Origin: Aphanomyces cochlioides
Taxonomy: Eukaryota; Oomycota; Saprolegniomycetes; Saprolegniales; Verrucalvaceae
Assembly (NCBI GenBank): GCA_019828595.1
Contig: JAHQRK010000026.1
Span: forward strand, 124,001 to 188,000
Length of the DNA: 64,000 nucleotides
Direction of reading: 5' to 3'
Position numbers and translations under genes: made by a program. Each line of letters begins with the position of its first letter. Position 1 is the stretch's first letter. Below are positions 63,612-64,000 of the stretch, one piece after another. The notes below the pieces were generated by a model. That model had not been told where the DNA came from, made no database searches, and worked only from the letters and a program-made list of their open reading frames with translations.

Positions 63612-63716
63612 TTAAGAACAAACATCCCACGTTGGACCAGACATATTTCCTAATGAAAACCGGGTGAATGCCACGACGGCAGACATAGCAAGCGCGAGGG
63701 GGATCAAAAAGCGCAT
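63612..63716 (-). pseudogene. Truncated family member F (signal peptide only)
   Basis: 34 codons: the D-type signal peptide MRFLIPLALAMSAVVAF followed directly by unrelated residues (TRFSLGNMSGPT) and a stop. About 330 bp of 5' flank (63658-63982) is a direct duplicate of the D upstream region (60941-61262), with scattered indels. A partial duplication of D that lost everything after the signal peptide. 63309-63600 contains only a G-run (63532-63545). Confidence 0.7.
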
Positions 63717-64000
63717 CTCTGAAGCTTCTACATGAAGAATAAATTAAATTAAGCAAAGACGGCAATTCCTTGCAACAACAACGAGCAGACCAGACGTTGC
63801 GAAGCATTCCACGAACGCCCCGGGCAGGTACAACAGAAAACTCTACAGCTGTTGCCACGGGCAGAAGGTATTAGGTGCAGTCGACTTATGAATGGACTGG
63901 CAGTCTTTGGTTGGCGTCGTCTGCCGATCCGTTGCAAATGTTGCACCCAGCTGAAAATGTGCTGTGACTTGCAAGAGGATTTTGGAGGCCGTCAGACGTC

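Overview
The window looks like repeat-rich accessory DNA from an oomycete nuclear genome, perhaps Saprolegniales-like, though the genus cannot be fixed from sequence alone. Four observations support this. (i) Several genes carry the oomycete core promoter pattern TCATTYYNCAWTTT (initiator plus flanking region) about 20-40 nt upstream of the ATG. (ii) There are very short 35-43 bp GT-AG introns. (iii) There is a Crypton tyrosine-recombinase element with a GCR1_C-like tail. (iv) Pogo, PIF/Harbinger, hAT and chromodomain Ty3/gypsy elements are mixed together. There are no rRNA genes, no housekeeping genes and no bacterial-type operons.

The only non-transposon genes I trust are a family of small secreted proteins with one architecture: a 16-17 residue signal peptide (MR-x-L...LALA...AVVAF), then a mature N-terminus with Q-D-S/T-P-V-M-L, then R-x-L near residues 40-44, then variable tails that are glycine-zipper, SR-rich or basic. 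Eight copies are present: A1 1008-1370(+) and A2 6871-7233(-), identical proteins in a 2-kb inverted duplication; B1 3875-4354(+) and B2 52210-52689(-), identical proteins in a second inverted duplication 47 kb apart; C 45349-45879(+); D 60637-61005(-); E 62742-63308(+), broken; and F 63612-63716(-), a bare signal peptide.

Layout: 0.4-8.9 kb holds the A/B1/A inverted duplication with hAT, Harbinger and MITE debris. 8.9-25.5 kb is a nest of Ty3/gypsy sequence with two 1.19-kb LTRs in inverted orientation, gag on the + strand and pol on the - strand, peppered with a GC-rich mini-palindrome that stays open in several reading frames. 25.5-28.1 kb shows little. 28.1-44.6 kb is a series of decayed DNA transposons: pogo, a D/DNCxGQN/GHTK transposase of uncertain superfamily, a second pogo, hAT, Crypton, an intron-bearing pogo, and a Harbinger Myb-like ORF. 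45.3-53.5 kb carries gene C and then the B2 duplication, which is interrupted by a complete chromoviral LTR retrotransposon (46482-51569) with a 5-bp target duplication; the empty site survives beside B1. 53.5-59.6 kb is AT-rich MITE territory with two apparently identical 670-bp foldback elements. 60.6-64 kb is a tight cluster of secreted-protein genes D, E and F.

Taken together, transposons appear to have duplicated, inverted, interrupted and truncated members of one secreted-protein family. Functions of that family are not known to me and are inferred only from architecture.
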